From an uncultured Coriobacteriaceae bacterium (GTDB lineage: Bacteria; Actinomycetota; Coriobacteriia; Coriobacteriales; Atopobiaceae), in NCBI GenBank assembly GCA_902786015.1, contig CADAAU010000020.1, positions 1 through 54,715 of the forward strand: DNA of 54,715 bases, read 5' to 3'. Position numbers and translations under genes: made by a program. The notes below the pieces were generated by a model, which ran no database searches, had not been told where the DNA came from, and worked only from the letters and a program-made list of their open reading frames with translations. Shown piece by piece: positions 8,021-15,515 of this stretch (position 1 is the stretch's first letter; the number at the start of each line of letters is the position of its first letter).

Positions 8021-8086
8021 GCACCAACCTATGGGCAGGTCCTATTAGGGCCGTGGATCAGGGACAGATGTCCGCTACTGCTCAAC

Positions 8087-8140
8087 GCTAGGGGTGCCTG
8101 CTCCCGCCCGCAGCCTGTGCCAGGGCGGTGCCACCGAGGG
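8087..8140. repeat. 54-bp direct repeat, copy 2
   Basis: Second copy of the repeat at 7242-7295, 845 bp away, differing at three positions. It lies in the 245-bp gap between the convergent genes 7548-7964 and 8210-9454. Confidence 0.85.
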
Positions 8141-8209
8141 TAATGAGGTTTCTTGTGGTCCGTGCATTTATGGCTCGCGATGCGTGATGCGGAGATAGCA
8201 GCACGCCGC

Positions 8210-9454
8210 TCACCCCTCCAAATCGCGATGCTCCCGAAGAATCTTTCTGAAGGTCTCAAGTGTTGGCGAGGGATCGCCGATTGGTTGTCCGAAATACCCG
8301 TCCGCCTCTACACCCTTCGACTCGTACGGGATTTGCGGCTTCCTCGCTGGCGCCGAGCCGTCCGAGGTGTGGGCGTCGCCAAACACTTCGTCATGGGAGT
8401 GCGTGACCGGGTCCGCCCAGTCCGCCTTCGCCAGCACCCAGGCAGCCTCGTCGCTCCTCCCGGCGTCCTCGAGCGCGCGGGCGTATCTCCTCAGGCTCTC
8501 GGCGCGGTCGTGGGCGTCGGCGAGCCGAAGGGCCTCCGCGTAGCGGTCGGCCTCCCTGTTGAACGACTTGCGCCGCTCGTTCTCGGCGGCGATTGACGCC
8601 TGCCTCGAGGCGTAGCGTGCTCTCGTCTCTATGAGCGCCTCGAGCGCGTCCCTCCTGTCCTTCGCTTGGTAGGCCGCATTGACGCAGAGGTTCACGAACG
8701 CCCTCGGGACGTCCCGCTCGAGGGTCTTCTTCCGGAAGTCCTTGTAGACGTCCGTCCCGACGTACATGGTCAGCAGGCCGTTGTATGCGCGGCTCGGCGT
8801 CTGCCCCTTCCGGTACTTGCCGAGGTGCTCGGAGAAGCCGACGTGCACCCTCTCGCCGAAGATGTCGAACCCGCCTTCGTCGTAGGACCCCCCGAGGCTC
8901 TCGGCGGCCCTTCCCATCGTCTCGAGGATCGCGCACATCCTCGCGACGGAGCCGGGAGACGCGTAGTACCAGAGGTGACGGCATGACAGCTCGTTCTCCG
9001 AGAGGCATTTCTGGAGGGCGCGCTCGCTGCTGCATACGTCCCTCTGCCAACTGAGGTGGGGCCTGAGCTCGGCGTCCGGGTCGATGACTATGGCCTTGGC
9101 GGTACTAACGATGAGGTCCACGGTTCCCGCGCCGAGCAGGTCGTCGATGGCCTTGAGGGGATCCTTCTCCTCGGTCTTGCCGCCATCAATCGCGTCCTCG
9201 ACCGTTCCGGTGGTCCCCCGCGGGCCGGGCCTGTGTTTGGTGAGCGGCGGAATCAGCGGCTTTACGCCCGCGGCTACCTTCATCCAATAGCCCTCGTCGG
9301 GAAAGGGTATTCCCCTGTTCGCACAGCTCCTCTCTATCGATACGACCGAGACCCGCATGCGCTCAGCGAGGATCTCCGCAGGTATGCCCCACACGAAGGA
9401 GTAGAGCATTTCGCGGTCGATGTGCGCCAGGACTTCGAGTTCGCTCATGGACAT
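8210..9454 (-). CDS. Unknown protein with N-terminal GYW-type helix-turn-helix-like domain
   Basis: 414-aa cytosolic protein. The N-terminal 60 residues (MLYSFVWGIPAEILAERMRV, then CANRGIPFPDEGYWMKVAAG) match a recurrent domain in uncharacterised accessory-genome proteins. In that domain VW-x2-P-x3-LA resembles an HTH and is followed by IP-x-P-x2-GYW-x-K. The rest is unassigned; a basic, alanine-rich helical stretch (RARYASRQASIAAENERRK, RADRYAEALRL-like) near residues 300-370 suggests a coiled coil. GAGGAGG lies 6 bp before this ATG; the in-frame extension to 9583 has no such support. Function unknown; a role in element biology is only inference. Confidence 0.65.
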   Translation of the reverse strand: MSMSELEVLAHIDREMLYSFVWGIPAEILAERMRVSVVSIERSCANRGIPFPDEGYWMKVAAGVKPLIPPLTKHRPGPRGTTGTVEDAIDGGKTEEKDPLKAIDDLLGAGTVDLIVSTAKAIVIDPDAELRPHLSWQRDVCSSERALQKCLSENELSCRHLWYYASPGSVARMCAILETMGRAAESLGGSYDEGGFDIFGERVHVGFSEHLGKYRKGQTPSRAYNGLLTMYVGTDVYKDFRKKTLERDVPRAFVNLCVNAAYQAKDRRDALEALIETRARYASRQASIAAENERRKSFNREADRYAEALRLADAHDRAESLRRYARALEDAGRSDEAAWVLAKADWADPVTHSHDEVFGDAHTSDGSAPARKPQIPYESKGVEADGYFGQPIGDPSPTLETFRKILREHRDLEG

Positions 9455-9673
9455 TCGAGGCCTCCTCAAGGTTCGACGTGACACATGCATTGTCCGTCGA
9501 AACCCAGTGCTACTTGGGGAGCTTGTTGTTTCTTGTCCGTCGGAGGTGGGTGCGACTCTTGGGGGCGGACGGTCTACCTGCAAGAAAAATGGAGCAGAGC
9601 GTGTTGCTCTACTCCATCCATATTCTCAGAGCGAACTGATAACGGTTGAAACCGAGTTCGACTCTTCGCGGTC

Positions 9674-9693
9674 TGGTGCCCCCAGCGGGAGTC
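9674..9693 (-). repeat. Copy of the 3' end of tRNA-Glu, candidate attachment-site scar
   Basis: TGGTGCCCCCAGCGGGAGTC is identical to 9838-9857, the CCA end, acceptor strand and part of the T-arm of the tRNA-Glu gene. The match then breaks off. Such duplications of a tRNA 3' end are left by site-specific integrases. No integrase gene is in the window. Confidence 0.65.
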
Positions 9694-9695
9694 CC

Positions 9696-9766
9696 GCCTT
9701 GCCTTCGGCAAGGCTCCGAGGCTTCGGCCTTCGGCCTCAGCCCGCAAGGCGCCGCTGGCGCCTTGC
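9696..9766. repeat. Block of three consecutive GC-rich hairpins
   Basis: GCCTTGC-CTTCG-GCAAGGC (9696-9714), GAGGC/GCCTC (9718-9738) and GCAAGGCGCC-GCT-GGCGCCTTGC (9744-9766) follow one another almost without spacing. The block sits directly after the tRNA-Glu 3'-end copy. No coding function. Confidence 0.65.
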
Positions 9767-9800
9767 GACCTTGCGGTTCGACTCCCAGTGCGTGGCCGAA

Positions 9801-9827
9801 CAAGAAAAGCCTCCCGTAAGGGGAGGC
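9801..9827 (-). terminator. Terminator of tRNA-Glu
   Basis: On the minus strand GCCTCCC-CTTAC-GGGAGGC is followed by TTTTCTTG, 10 bp after the tRNA CCA end. Confidence 0.85.
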
Positions 9828-9837
9828 CTTATCATCA

Positions 9838-9912
9838 TGGTGCCCCCAGCGGGAGTCGAACCCGCCTCTGCACCTTGAAAGGGTGCCGTCCTAGCCGATA
9901 GACGATGGGGAC
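9838..9912 (-). tRNA. tRNA-Glu (anticodon UUC)
   Basis: 75 nt with encoded CCA. The acceptor pairs GTCCCCA with TGGGGGC. The anticodon arm is GCACC-CTTTCAA-GGTGC with TTC in the loop, and the T-arm GCGGG-TTCGACT-CCCGC is canonical. The gene is followed by a terminator and is the apparent integration target of the island to its left. Confidence 0.95.
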
Positions 9913-9960
9913 GCGGGAACTAGTATAGCAAACTTTGCGGCCTGCGACGAAAAAAGTCGA

Positions 9961-10322
9961 CATAAAAGCGGGCGACCCGAAGGCCGCCCGCGAAACCTCA
10001 AACCTCTGCCGCCTCGTGCGGCTTCCGCTGTGAGCCCACTGGACTCACCTCCACGTACGTACGGGAAAACGTGGTAGTACCAAAACCTGCTGGGCACCTC
10101 ATGCGGTGCGCTGGCTCCTGCGCGGTGACACCGGTTCTTCCGAATGTCGACTTCTAACTGACTGTGCGATGCTTGTTTCGCCTGCGAAGGCCTGACTATG
10201 CAAGGGCCTCAAACCGAAGACGGGACACGCGATGCCAGCCGCGGGACACCCGATGTATCGATTCGCTGTTCACTGGCATCACCTCCTAGGTCGTCCGCCT
10301 CTCCTGTGCGGTTCTTCTTGTC
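9961..10322 (-). ncRNA. Candidate 360-nt transcript: structured RNA or two short leader ORFs
   Basis: The minus strand carries a good promoter just upstream. At its end, GCGGGCG/CGCCCGC closes a hairpin (9968-9991) followed by TTTTATG, a textbook terminator. No long frame exists. Two very short frames have near-perfect ribosome binding sites: 10196-10279 (ATG after AGGAGGTG, 27 codons) and 9998-10039 (GTG after GGAGGTGAG, 13 codons). Both start regions share GGAGGTGAnnCCAGTG. The conserved cores of RNase P RNA, tmRNA and SRP RNA are not present. It may be a small RNA, a micropeptide mRNA or a leader whose downstream gene was displaced. Confidence 0.45.
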
Positions 10323-10329
10323 GACTCCT

Positions 10330-10358
10330 ACTATAGCGTTCCTCTTCAACATGACCAA
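10330..10358 (-). promoter_or_regulatory. Promoter of the 9961-10322 transcript
   Basis: On the minus strand TTGGTC (10358-10353) and TATAGT (10335-10330) are separated by exactly 17 bp. Start of transcription would be near 10322. It could also supply read-through to tRNA-Glu. Confidence 0.6.
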
Positions 10359-10379
10359 GGAAACGTAGTCAACTTGAGG

Positions 10380-10409
10380 TGAACGGTCTACATCAGTCCG
10401 TGAACGGTC
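10380..10409. promoter_or_regulatory. Direct repeats upstream of the alarmone synthetase operon
   Basis: TGAACGGTC occurs at 10380-10388 and 10401-10409, exactly 21 bp apart, so both lie on one face of the helix. OmpR-type regulators bind such direct repeats, and a gene for one lies in the operon downstream. Binding is inference. Confidence 0.4.
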
Positions 10410-10484
10410 AGACAAACCCATATCCTACAGCCATAGACGCGTGGAAGGGTACAAACCCTAAGAGTTTATGCGCAAGGAGGTAGC

Positions 10485-11087
10485 ATGGCGGAAAAGGTTA
10501 CACCGGACGACATATATGGCGAGCACCGCGCAAACATGGAAAAGGTGCTCGATCGTTTAGTGGGTAAGGCTATGGAGCTTCGCGAACGCACGCGCGAGGA
10601 ACAAGGCCTCGATCCGGTGGAACACATTCTCGCCCGCATAAAGTCCGACCAAAGCATGCGAGAAAAGCTCGCACGCAAGGGGCTGCCCATCACGACCGAG
10701 GCAGCGCTCACACAGGTCAATGACGCCTTGGGTGTTCGCATTGTCTGCGCGTTTCTTAATGACGTATACGCTATGCGCGACCATCTTGCGTCGGATCCCG
10801 GGGTCGAGGTCGTTGAGGAGCGCGACTACATCCTCCATGCCAAGCCAAATGGATATCGTAGCTACCACATGATTTTGCATACCGAGGAAGGCTACTACGC
10901 CGAGGTCCAGCTGCGTACGATCTCGATGGACACGTGGGCGGCGCTCGAGCATCACTTGCAATATAAAAAAGAACGCGTCGGAAACCAGAATCTTATCGTG
11001 CGGGAGCTCAAGCGCTGTGCCGACGAGCTGGCCTCAACGGATGTGTCGATGCAGACGTTGCGCGACGCGATACTGGGGGTGGACTAA
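10485..11087 (+). CDS. Small alarmone synthetase (RelA/SpoT synthetase domain, RelQ-like)
   Basis: 200-aa cytosolic enzyme expected to make (p)ppGpp from ATP and GDP/GTP. It has the synthetase domain only: HILARIKSDQSMREKLARKG, DALGVRIVCAFLNDVY, the ribose/G-loop motif HAKPNGYRSYHMI, and AEVQLRTISMDTWAALEH with the conserved Glu. No hydrolase, TGS or ACT domain is present, and the length matches RelQ/YjbM. AAGGAGG precedes the ATG. The response-regulator gene begins 2 bp after its stop, so alarmone synthesis is transcriptionally tied to a two-component system, an arrangement worth noting. Confidence 0.92.
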   Translation: MAEKVTPDDIYGEHRANMEKVLDRLVGKAMELRERTREEQGLDPVEHILARIKSDQSMREKLARKGLPITTEAALTQVNDALGVRIVCAFLNDVYAMRDHLASDPGVEVVEERDYILHAKPNGYRSYHMILHTEEGYYAEVQLRTISMDTWAALEHHLQYKKERVGNQNLIVRELKRCADELASTDVSMQTLRDAILGVD

Positions 11088-11089
11088 AG

Positions 11090-11764
11090 ATGGGAGCAAG
11101 GCTGCTGCTGGCAGAAGACACGCGCGACCTCAACAGGGCGCTGACGACGGTCCTCGAGCACGAAGGACATCAGGTCGTTTCGGTCTACGATGGCGAGGAG
11201 GCACTCGATCGGATTCACGAGGGGGGCTTCGACGGGATTATCCTCGACATAATGATGCCAAAGAAGGACGGCCTCGAGGTGCTGCGCGAGCTTCGGGCGG
11301 CGGGCGTCTTTACGCCGGTGCTGCTCCTCACGGCAAAGGCCGAGGTGGACGACCGCGTGGTGGGACTCGATGCCGGTGCGGATGACTACCTCACCAAGCC
11401 CTTTGCCATGAAGGAGCTGCTCGCGCGCGTGCGCTCCATGGCACGGAGACGCGAGGAATACGCGGTCGAGCAACTCTCGTTCGGTGACATTTCGCTCAAT
11501 GCCGAGACCTTCGAGCTTTCGGCGAGCAATGCGGTGCGCCTCTCCGTCAAGGAATTCGAGCTGATGCAGGTGCTCATAAAGAACGCCGGGCGCGACCTGA
11601 CTAGCTCCTATCTTCTTGGCCAGGTCTGGCATGGCGAGAATGAGGCCGACAAAGACACCCTGCAGCTCTATGTGTCATACTTGCGCGGCAAGCTCAAGTG
11701 GGTGGGGTCATCGGTTACCGTGAGTTCGGCGGGGACGGGTTTCAAGCTCATGAAGGGCGAGTAG
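11090..11764 (+). CDS. OmpR-family response regulator
   Basis: 224 aa. The receiver domain has the phospho-acceptor Asp53 (IILDIMMPKKDG), Thr81 (LLLTAKAE) and Lys103 (LTKPFAMKELLARVR). The C-terminal winged helix runs from about residue 130 (LSFGDISLNAETFELS) to SAGTGFKLMK and includes the recognition region TLQLYVSYLRGKLK. It is sandwiched between the alarmone synthetase and its histidine kinase, with 2-bp and 3-bp gaps, so the three form one operon. Confidence 0.95.
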   Translation: MGARLLLAEDTRDLNRALTTVLEHEGHQVVSVYDGEEALDRIHEGGFDGIILDIMMPKKDGLEVLRELRAAGVFTPVLLLTAKAEVDDRVVGLDAGADDYLTKPFAMKELLARVRSMARRREEYAVEQLSFGDISLNAETFELSASNAVRLSVKEFELMQVLIKNAGRDLTSSYLLGQVWHGENEADKDTLQLYVSYLRGKLKWVGSSVTVSSAGTGFKLMKGE

Positions 11765-11767
11765 ATC

Positions 11768-13042
11768 ATGAACGCCGCTACCATTTCTGCTCTACGGCGC
11801 AAATTCATCATCATTAGCATGTTTTCGTTCTTTTTGGTCATCTCGTTTACGGGTGGCATGATTGCCTTGGCAAGTCAATGGACGTTGCGCATGCAGGCCG
11901 GATATGCCTTGGAGCTTATACTGGAGAACAACGGGACATTGCCCGAGCCAACCAGTGACACCGAACGCGTGGGGGTAACCGACGGCTTCGAGGGCCTCAC
12001 GTCGGAGTTCGTATACGGCGCGCGATACTTCTCGGTCGCGTTCGACAAGTCGGGCAAGCCGACGAACATCGAGGTCGGACACATGAGGTCAGTGGGCGAG
12101 AAACGCGCTGTGGAGTATGCCAAAGAGGCGGTTGAGGCATACGACAAGCAGCTAGCGACGAAGCTGCTCAATCTGGGGATGGCCGACACCTACTTCTACA
12201 AGGTCAAGTCGTTCGAAGACGGATCGAAGCTCGTGGCCTTTTTGGACTGCTCGTTCCAGATGCAGGTGAACCGAGGTGTCATGTGGAACACCGTATTCAT
12301 CTGCGTTGTTGGCTTAGCGGGCTGCTTCCTGCTCGTACTGCTTTTGTCGAGCAACGCGGTGCGACCCGAGATCGAGAATGCCCGCAAGCAAAAGCAGTTC
12401 ATTACAAACGCGAGCCACGAGCTCAAGACCCCCTTGGCCGTCATTCGCGCAAACACTGAGGTCATCGAGATGCTGCAGGGCGAGAGCGAATGGACGCAGT
12501 CTACCAGGAGCCAGGTCGACCGCATGGACGGACTTGTGCAGAACCTCGTGATGATTGCGCGGGCGGAGGAGCGAGAAGACCGTGCGCAGATGGGCGACAT
12601 CGACGTGACGCGGGTGGTGAGCGACTCCGTCGAGCCGTTTAGGGCGCTAGCCCAGCAAGAGCACAAGGAGCTTGTCTGCGAGATGGAGGAGGAGGTGCAT
12701 ATGGTTGCCGACGCCAGCGCCATCCAGCAGCTCTGTACGTTGCTCGTCGACAACGCGTTCAAGTACTGCGATCCCGAGGGCAAGGTCGTGGTGGAAATCT
12801 CGTCGCCGCGTAAGGGACGTGTGACGCTTATTGTCTCGAATTCGTTTGCCGACGGGAAGGACATGCACTACGAACGATTCTTCGAGAGGTTCTATCGTGA
12901 CGACGAAGCGCACAGCGACGAAGGAGGCTACGGCATAGGGCTTTCGGTGGCCGAGAGCATTTGCGATCGGTACCGGGGAAGCATCAAGGCATCGTGGAAG
13001 GCGGGAATGGTCGTCTTTACCTGCCAGTTGAGGAGTGCCTGA
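11768..13042 (+). CDS. Membrane sensor histidine kinase
   Basis: 424 aa. The first transmembrane helix is at about residues 15-37 and the second at about 175-198, enclosing an extracytoplasmic sensor of about 140 residues with no recognised fold. The dimerisation/phosphoacceptor helix carries His217 in NASHELKTPLAVIR. The ATP-binding domain has LLVDNAFKYC (N box) and GGYGIGLSVAESIC (G boxes). Cognate partner of the regulator immediately upstream. Confidence 0.95.
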   Translation: MNAATISALRRKFIIISMFSFFLVISFTGGMIALASQWTLRMQAGYALELILENNGTLPEPTSDTERVGVTDGFEGLTSEFVYGARYFSVAFDKSGKPTNIEVGHMRSVGEKRAVEYAKEAVEAYDKQLATKLLNLGMADTYFYKVKSFEDGSKLVAFLDCSFQMQVNRGVMWNTVFICVVGLAGCFLLVLLLSSNAVRPEIENARKQKQFITNASHELKTPLAVIRANTEVIEMLQGESEWTQSTRSQVDRMDGLVQNLVMIARAEEREDRAQMGDIDVTRVVSDSVEPFRALAQQEHKELVCEMEEEVHMVADASAIQQLCTLLVDNAFKYCDPEGKVVVEISSPRKGRVTLIVSNSFADGKDMHYERFFERFYRDDEAHSDEGGYGIGLSVAESICDRYRGSIKASWKAGMVVFTCQLRSA

Positions 13043-13093
13043 GGGTGCGTTTGGCACGAAAGTCTGAAAATAAGTAGAAAGACTGCTACGTTT

Positions 13094-13105
13094 GTAAAAT
13101 TTTAC
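13094..13105. promoter_or_regulatory. Perfect 12-bp palindrome upstream of DUF2442-HTH gene
   Basis: GTAAAATTTTAC, centred about 72 bp before the start codon in an AT-rich 129-bp gap that stands out from the GC-rich surroundings. A candidate autoregulatory operator; AGTCT/AGACT arms also occur slightly upstream. Confidence 0.4.
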
Positions 13106-13171
13106 TAGCTAAATTCAGCGTGTTGAGATATGGTTTTTAGTATCGTGAAAGAGCAACTGATTGGAAGCTGA

Positions 13172-13654
13172 ATGTTTAACAAAATCGCTGCAGTCCAGCC
13201 CCTGAGTGGCTACGAACTTATCGTTTGGTTCGCTGACGGCGAGGCGAGGCTCTTTGATGCGCAAAACCTCATAGAATCAAACGAGGAATTCGCTCCGCTG
13301 AGGGACGAGGAACTCTTCTCTTCCGCAACGCTTTCGGCTGAGGGGTATGGCGTCTCTTGGGGGGATGACCTTGACCTTGGCTGCAAGGAAATCTATGAGG
13401 GCAGCAAGAGCGTTGACGTAGTGGGAGTCGAAAGCGCACGCGTCATCTCCGAGACGGTTGAGTCGCGCCATGCCACGGGGCTTTCGCAGGCAAAGCTTGC
13501 GGCGGCGGCGGGCGTCAAACAGCCGGTCGTGGCACGCCTCGAAACGAGGGTCAACTCTCCGCGCCTGGATACGCTGCTCAAGATTCTGACGCCGCTGGGC
13601 AAGACGTTGCAGGTAATCGATCTCGCGGACGTTATTGACGTTAGCAAGATCTAG
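13172..13654 (+). CDS. DUF2442 and helix-turn-helix fusion protein (orphan antitoxin-like)
   Basis: 160 aa. Residues 1-85 match DUF2442 (AVQPLSGYELIVWFADGEAR, FDAQNL, LSAEGYGVSWGDDLDL). Residues 95-150 are an XRE-type HTH (LSQAKLAAAAGVKQPVVARL, then SPRLDTLLKILTPLGKTLQV). DUF2442 proteins often serve as antitoxins beside a DUF4160 toxin. No toxin gene is visible here on either side, so it is an orphan antitoxin or stand-alone regulator. The ribosome binding site (GGAAG) is weak. Confidence 0.8.
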   Translation: MFNKIAAVQPLSGYELIVWFADGEARLFDAQNLIESNEEFAPLRDEELFSSATLSAEGYGVSWGDDLDLGCKEIYEGSKSVDVVGVESARVISETVESRHATGLSQAKLAAAAGVKQPVVARLETRVNSPRLDTLLKILTPLGKTLQVIDLADVIDVSKI

Positions 13655-13685
13655 CACACTAGCACAAGCAGGCCACGCAAACGAA

Positions 13686-13721
13686 CCGGGTCCGAACGCG
13701 TTTTCCTGCGTTCGGACCCGG
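13686..13721. terminator. 14-bp hairpin after DUF2442-HTH gene
   Basis: CCGGGTCCGAACGC and GCGTTCGGACCCGG flank a 8-nt loop GTTTTCCT. It lies between convergent genes, without a strong T-run. Confidence 0.7.
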
Positions 13722-13740
13722 CCTGTCTGTGAGTGCGGCA

Positions 13741-13775
13741 AGGCGCATCCCCAGCGGTTGGCTGGGGATGCGCCT
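13741..13775 (-). terminator. 15-bp hairpin after isocitrate dehydrogenase gene
   Basis: AGGCGCATCCCCAGC and GCTGGGGATGCGCCT form a perfect stem with a 5-nt loop, 15 bp beyond the icd stop codon. With the previous hairpin it separates two convergent transcripts. Confidence 0.7.
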
Positions 13776-13790
13776 CTGGATGGATGATTG

Positions 13791-14990
13791 CTAAAGGCGC
13801 TCGGCGATGGCGGCGATGAATTCCTCCGTGGTCGCGCGCGTTGGGTTGGGCAGGCTCGTAATGGCTACGAGGTCGCCGGTCATGACGCCCGACTCAATGG
13901 TATCGATGGTGGCCTTCTCGAGACGGTGCGCGAAGGAGACGAGCTCGGGCAGGTTATCCAGCTCTCCGCGCTTTGCGAGGGCGCCCGTCCAGGCAAAGAT
14001 GGTGGCTACGGAGTTGGTGCTCGTCGCTTCGCCGGCAAGGTGCTTGTAATAGTGACGCTGCACCGTTCCGTGTGCGGCCTCGTACTCAAAGTAGTCGTGC
14101 GGCGATACGAGTACGGAGGTCATCATGGCAAGGCTGCCGAATGCCGTCGAGAGCATGTCGCTCATCACGTCGCCGTCGTAGTTCTTGCAGGCCCAAATGA
14201 AGCCGCCCTCGCTGCGGATGACTCGCGCCACGGCGTCGTCGATGAGCGTGTAGAAGTACTCGATGCCCGCCTCCTCGAAACGTGCCTTGTATTCGGCGTC
14301 AAACACCTCTTGGAAGATGTCTTTGAATCGATGATCGTACGTCTTGCTGATAGTGTCCTTGGCGGCAAACCAGATGTCTTGGCCGGTGGAGAGGGCGTAC
14401 TCGAAACTCGCGCGCGCAAAGCTCGCGATGGAGGCGTCGAGGTTGTGTATGCCCTGAGCGATGCCGGGCTCCGTGAACTCCTGCACCGTGGCGCGAACTT
14501 CGTCGCTGCCGTCAGCGGGGGTGTAGACTAGCTCCACCTTGCCGGGGCCGGGGATGCGCAGCTCGGTGTTTTTGTATACGTCGCCGTAGGCATGGCGGGC
14601 AATGGTGATGGGCTTTTTCCATGTGCGCACGTAGGGGTCGATGCCCTTTACGATGATGGGGGCACGAAACACGGTGCCATCGAGCAAGGCACGGATGGTT
14701 CCGTTGGGGCTCTTCCACATTTCGTGAAGGTGATACTCGTCCATGCGTGCGGCGTTGGGCGTGATGGTGGCGCACTTTACGGCGACGCCCAGACGCTTGG
14801 TAGCCTCGGCCGCGTCAATCGTTACCTGGTCGCGGGTGCGGTCGCGCTCCTCGAGGCCGAGGTCATAGTACTCGGTCTTGAGGTCCACAAACGGGCAAAT
14901 AAGCTGGTCCTTTATCATCTGCCACAGGATGCGGGTCATTTCGTCGCCGTCCATCTCTACGAGCGGCGTGGTCATGCGGATTTTGTCCAT
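13791..14990 (-). CDS. icd: NADP-dependent isocitrate dehydrogenase (homodimeric, eukaryote-like subfamily)
   Basis: 399-aa cytosolic enzyme converting isocitrate to 2-oxoglutarate with NADPH formation. [20 protein letters not shown] at the N terminus, [20 protein letters not shown] (substrate loop), [20 protein letters not shown] and [13 protein letters not shown] (NADP-binding) identify the ~400-aa subfamily also found in eukaryotes, rather than the E. coli type. GGAGGGACGC precedes the ATG; the in-frame extension to 15323 runs through a regulatory region and is rejected. It stands alone. Its long upstream region contains repeated GTGTACAC boxes, which suggest specific control. Confidence 0.95.
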   Translation of the reverse strand: MDKIRMTTPLVEMDGDEMTRILWQMIKDQLICPFVDLKTEYYDLGLEERDRTRDQVTIDAAEATKRLGVAVKCATITPNAARMDEYHLHEMWKSPNGTIRALLDGTVFRAPIIVKGIDPYVRTWKKPITIARHAYGDVYKNTELRIPGPGKVELVYTPADGSDEVRATVQEFTEPGIAQGIHNLDASIASFARASFEYALSTGQDIWFAAKDTISKTYDHRFKDIFQEVFDAEYKARFEEAGIEYFYTLIDDAVARVIRSEGGFIWACKNYDGDVMSDMLSTAFGSLAMMTSVLVSPHDYFEYEAAHGTVQRHYYKHLAGEATSTNSVATIFAWTGALAKRGELDNLPELVSFAHRLEKATIDTIESGVMTGDLVAITSLPNPTRATTEEFIAAIAERL

Positions 14991-15237
14991 GCGTCCCTCC
15001 AAGGTCGATGCCTCGCACCATTGTAGCGGTTTGCGCGTCGGTAGACCGCCGGGGCAGCGTTTGGCCCTGCGAAAGCCTTGCTCAAGGCTGCGGTTTACAC
15101 TTGGATTCCATGCGGGCTGTGCGAAAGGCGGTGTGAATGGGGATAGGCAGCCGCGCGCAGAGGAATTTCCTGCGCACGGCGTTTTGGGCGGCTTTCTGGG
15201 GGCGATGCGGGGAGCGAGATTTGGACCGAAACGATTA

Positions 15238-15392
15238 GTGTACACCAAAATACGACTGTCGTTTAAAACGCCTGTTGAGTATGCTTGCAAATATTTTTCG
15301 TGTACACTGTGTAAAATAGGCACTGTACACGAAAAATTTAGCGAAGGTGCCCCAACTGGGAATATACAATATCAAACTTGTTTCGTGTACAC
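15238..15392. promoter_or_regulatory. Cluster of four TGTACA-centred palindromes
   Basis: GTGTACAC occurs at 15238-15245, 15300-15307 and 15385-15392, and the one-mismatch form CTGTACAC at 15323-15330. The middle two sit inside a perfect 14-bp inverted repeat, ATTTTTCGTGTACA (15293-15306) and TGTACACGAAAAAT (15324-15337). This is a convincing multi-site operator for an unknown regulator, probably acting on icd. Confidence 0.6.
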
Positions 15393-15432
15393 TAATGAAT
15401 TGAGCGCGGCTGCGGCACACCGAAATTTGGCC

Positions 15433-15488
15433 AAAAAATTGCCATTCGCTCGCCGGAGAGTGCCAACCGGCTGCGAATGGCAATTTTT
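15433..15488. terminator. Bidirectional terminator
   Basis: AATTGCCATTCGC and GCGAATGGCAATT (13 bp) enclose a second stem GCCGG/CCGGC. A-run on the left and T-run on the right make it usable in both directions. It lies 27 bp past the stop codon of the minus-strand GGDEF/EAL gene. Confidence 0.85.
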
Positions 15489-15515
15489 GCGAGCTCTTGA
15501 GCTCCGAACGATATG

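Larger units (their letters stand above)
9455..9837. other. Junction region with tRNA relic and hairpin block
   Basis: 383 bp without a gene. It contains a hairpin GGAGCAGAGC/GCTCTACTCC around 9590-9615, a 20-bp copy of the tRNA-Glu 3' end, a block of three GC hairpins and the tRNA-Glu terminator. The arrangement looks like a recombination junction at the end of a genomic island. Confidence 0.6.
14991..15515. other. Long regulatory region upstream of icd
   Basis: 525 bp without a supported gene. Holds the GTGTACAC cluster, a large inverted repeat, and the terminator of the GGDEF/EAL gene; composition from 15240 to 15430 is AT-rich. A weak minus-strand promoter candidate TTGCAA-17-TTTAAA (15290-15262) lies between two GTGTACAC boxes. 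Confidence 0.5.

Noticed and set aside
8029..8259. 76-codon minus-strand frame and a similar one near 7242, both encoding PRWHxPGTGxGREQAPLAL-like text
   Set aside because: The similarity comes from the 54-bp direct repeat, and neither frame has a start signal; treated as repeat DNA, not genes.
9640..9680. Second tRNA suggested by GTTCGACTC stretches near 9656 and 9776
   Set aside because: No acceptor or anticodon stem can be built around either; only the 20-bp tRNA-Glu 3'-end copy is convincing.
9961..10322. T-box riboswitch, suggested by CCGGTGTCACCGCGC on the minus strand
   Set aside because: The resemblance to the T-box core is partial, no antiterminator/terminator pair follows it in place, and no amino-acid gene lies downstream.
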